A DNA stretch of 5,629 nt from Candidatus Bipolaricaulota bacterium (GTDB taxonomy: Bacteria > Bipolaricaulota > Bipolaricaulia > Bipolaricaulales > Bipolaricaulaceae), in NCBI GenBank assembly GCA_021159405.1, contig JAGGRX010000040.1, positions 1-5,629 on the forward strand. Direction: 5' to 3'. Position numbers and translations under genes: made by a program. Below are positions 5,401 through 5,629 of the stretch, piece by piece (positions within the stretch are counted from its first letter, which is position 1; every line of letters begins with the position of its first letter). The notes beneath the pieces were generated by a model. It was not told the origin of the DNA. It saw only the letters and a program-made list of their open reading frames with translations, and ran no database searches.

Positions 5401-5541
5401 GCAGGTGCTCGTCCTCTTTCGTCCTTTCCTTGGGACTTGCCTTCTCCCCCTGAGAAATTCGGCGAGGCCCGGACCCCAAAGAAGACCCTGGAGCGCCTGG
5501 AACTCCTCCAAGACAAACTTTCATCCCTGCCGAAGGAATAG
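5401..5541 (+). pseudogene. Possible decayed gene remnant (C-terminal fragment)
   Basis: After an in-frame TGA (5398-5400) the frame is open to TAG (5539-5541). Its second half reads EKFGEARTPKKTLERLELLQ and continues into DKLSSLPKE, a charged amphipathic helix with about 70% G/C at third positions, like the genuine genes. There is no ATG or GTG start; the only in-frame TTG (5437) has no ribosome site. It may be the tail of a gene whose front has been lost or shifted into another frame. No family is recognised, and chance remains a real alternative. Confidence 0.22.
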
Positions 5542-5569
5542 TGAACACAGGCTGAGTGCCTCCGATTAT

Positions 5570-5599
5570 TTGCTCTAGCAGAGGATAGAGGGCTATATT
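5570..5599 (+). promoter_or_regulatory. Candidate promoter reading out of the right edge
   Basis: TTGCTC (5570-5575), an 18-bp spacer and TATATT (5594-5599, five of six matches to TATAAT). Transcription would begin near 5606 toward a gene beyond the window. It lies in the most A/T-rich part of the region after rbfA, as expected of a promoter, but no start codon or gene can be seen downstream to confirm it. Confidence 0.35.
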
Positions 5600-5629
5600 C
5601 TCCCCAAGGGGGATCGTTTGCCCCAAAAG

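Larger units (their letters stand above)
5363..5629. other. Region after rbfA without a convincing intact gene
   Basis: This 267-nt stretch lacks a ribosome binding site plus start leading to a recognisable protein. I see a coding-like fragment on the plus strand ending at TAG 5541, a short GAGC/GCTC hairpin at about 5399-5410 without a proper T-tract, and a promoter candidate near the right edge. No strong intrinsic terminator for the rbfA operon is visible. A minus-strand frame is open across it, but its third-position composition is about half A/T, unlike the real genes here. Confidence 0.5.

Noticed and set aside
5398..5412. Hairpin GAGC-AGGT-GCTC as terminator for rbfA
   Set aside because: The stem is only 4 bp and the following bases are mixed C/T rather than a T-tract.
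5324..5626. A 100-codon minus-strand frame open to the right edge
   Set aside because: It overlaps the rbfA C terminus, has many A/T third positions unlike the genes here, and matches no family I know. A convergent gene end cannot be fully excluded.

Overview
The window is bacterial, GC-rich chromosomal DNA. Codon third positions are mostly G or C, and GTG starts and short gene overlaps are common. The short IF2 (about 584 aa) and the archaeal-looking RNase HII suggest a deep-branching, possibly thermophilic lineage, perhaps uncultured. No marker here fixes the phylum. A Bipolaricaulota/OP1-like source would fit, but that is a guess.

Left part (1-1180): a minus-strand unit carries an M42-family metal-dependent aminopeptidase (58-1089). 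It is followed by the first 16 codons of another gene that runs off the left edge (1-49) and may be an amidohydrolase. The 91-bp gap 1090-1180 holds two good back-to-back promoter candidates. One drives the peptidase leftward and the other drives a rhomboid protease rightward. The rightward one would give an almost leaderless mRNA.

Middle (1181-2811): the rhomboid intramembrane serine protease overlaps rnhB (RNase HII) by 4 nt (GTGA). The RNase HII looks archaeal in type. A short array of 7-bp repeats sits inside its coding sequence and encodes an extra loop of about 16 residues just before a catalytic Asp. The 96-nt gap after rnhB contains a bulged 11-bp hairpin.

Right part (2812-5362): a tight plus-strand translation operon contains rpmH (L34), infB (IF2), ylxP (DUF503) and rbfA. 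The infB-ylxP-rbfA order is classic. Having rpmH directly upstream of infB is unusual, since rpmH normally sits beside rnpA near dnaA and infB normally follows nusA-ylxR. L34 is a large-subunit protein, IF2 joins the subunits with initiator tRNA, and RbfA matures the small subunit, so the operon is coherent as a ribosome assembly and initiation unit.

The last 267 nt (5363-5629) contain no convincing intact gene. They hold a coding-like fragment without a start and a promoter candidate pointing out of the window. I found no tRNA, rRNA, CRISPR array, insertion sequence or defence system, and no clearly new multi-gene system. The most unusual items are the repeat inside rnhB, the rpmH-infB junction with its hairpin leader, and the divergent promoter pair.
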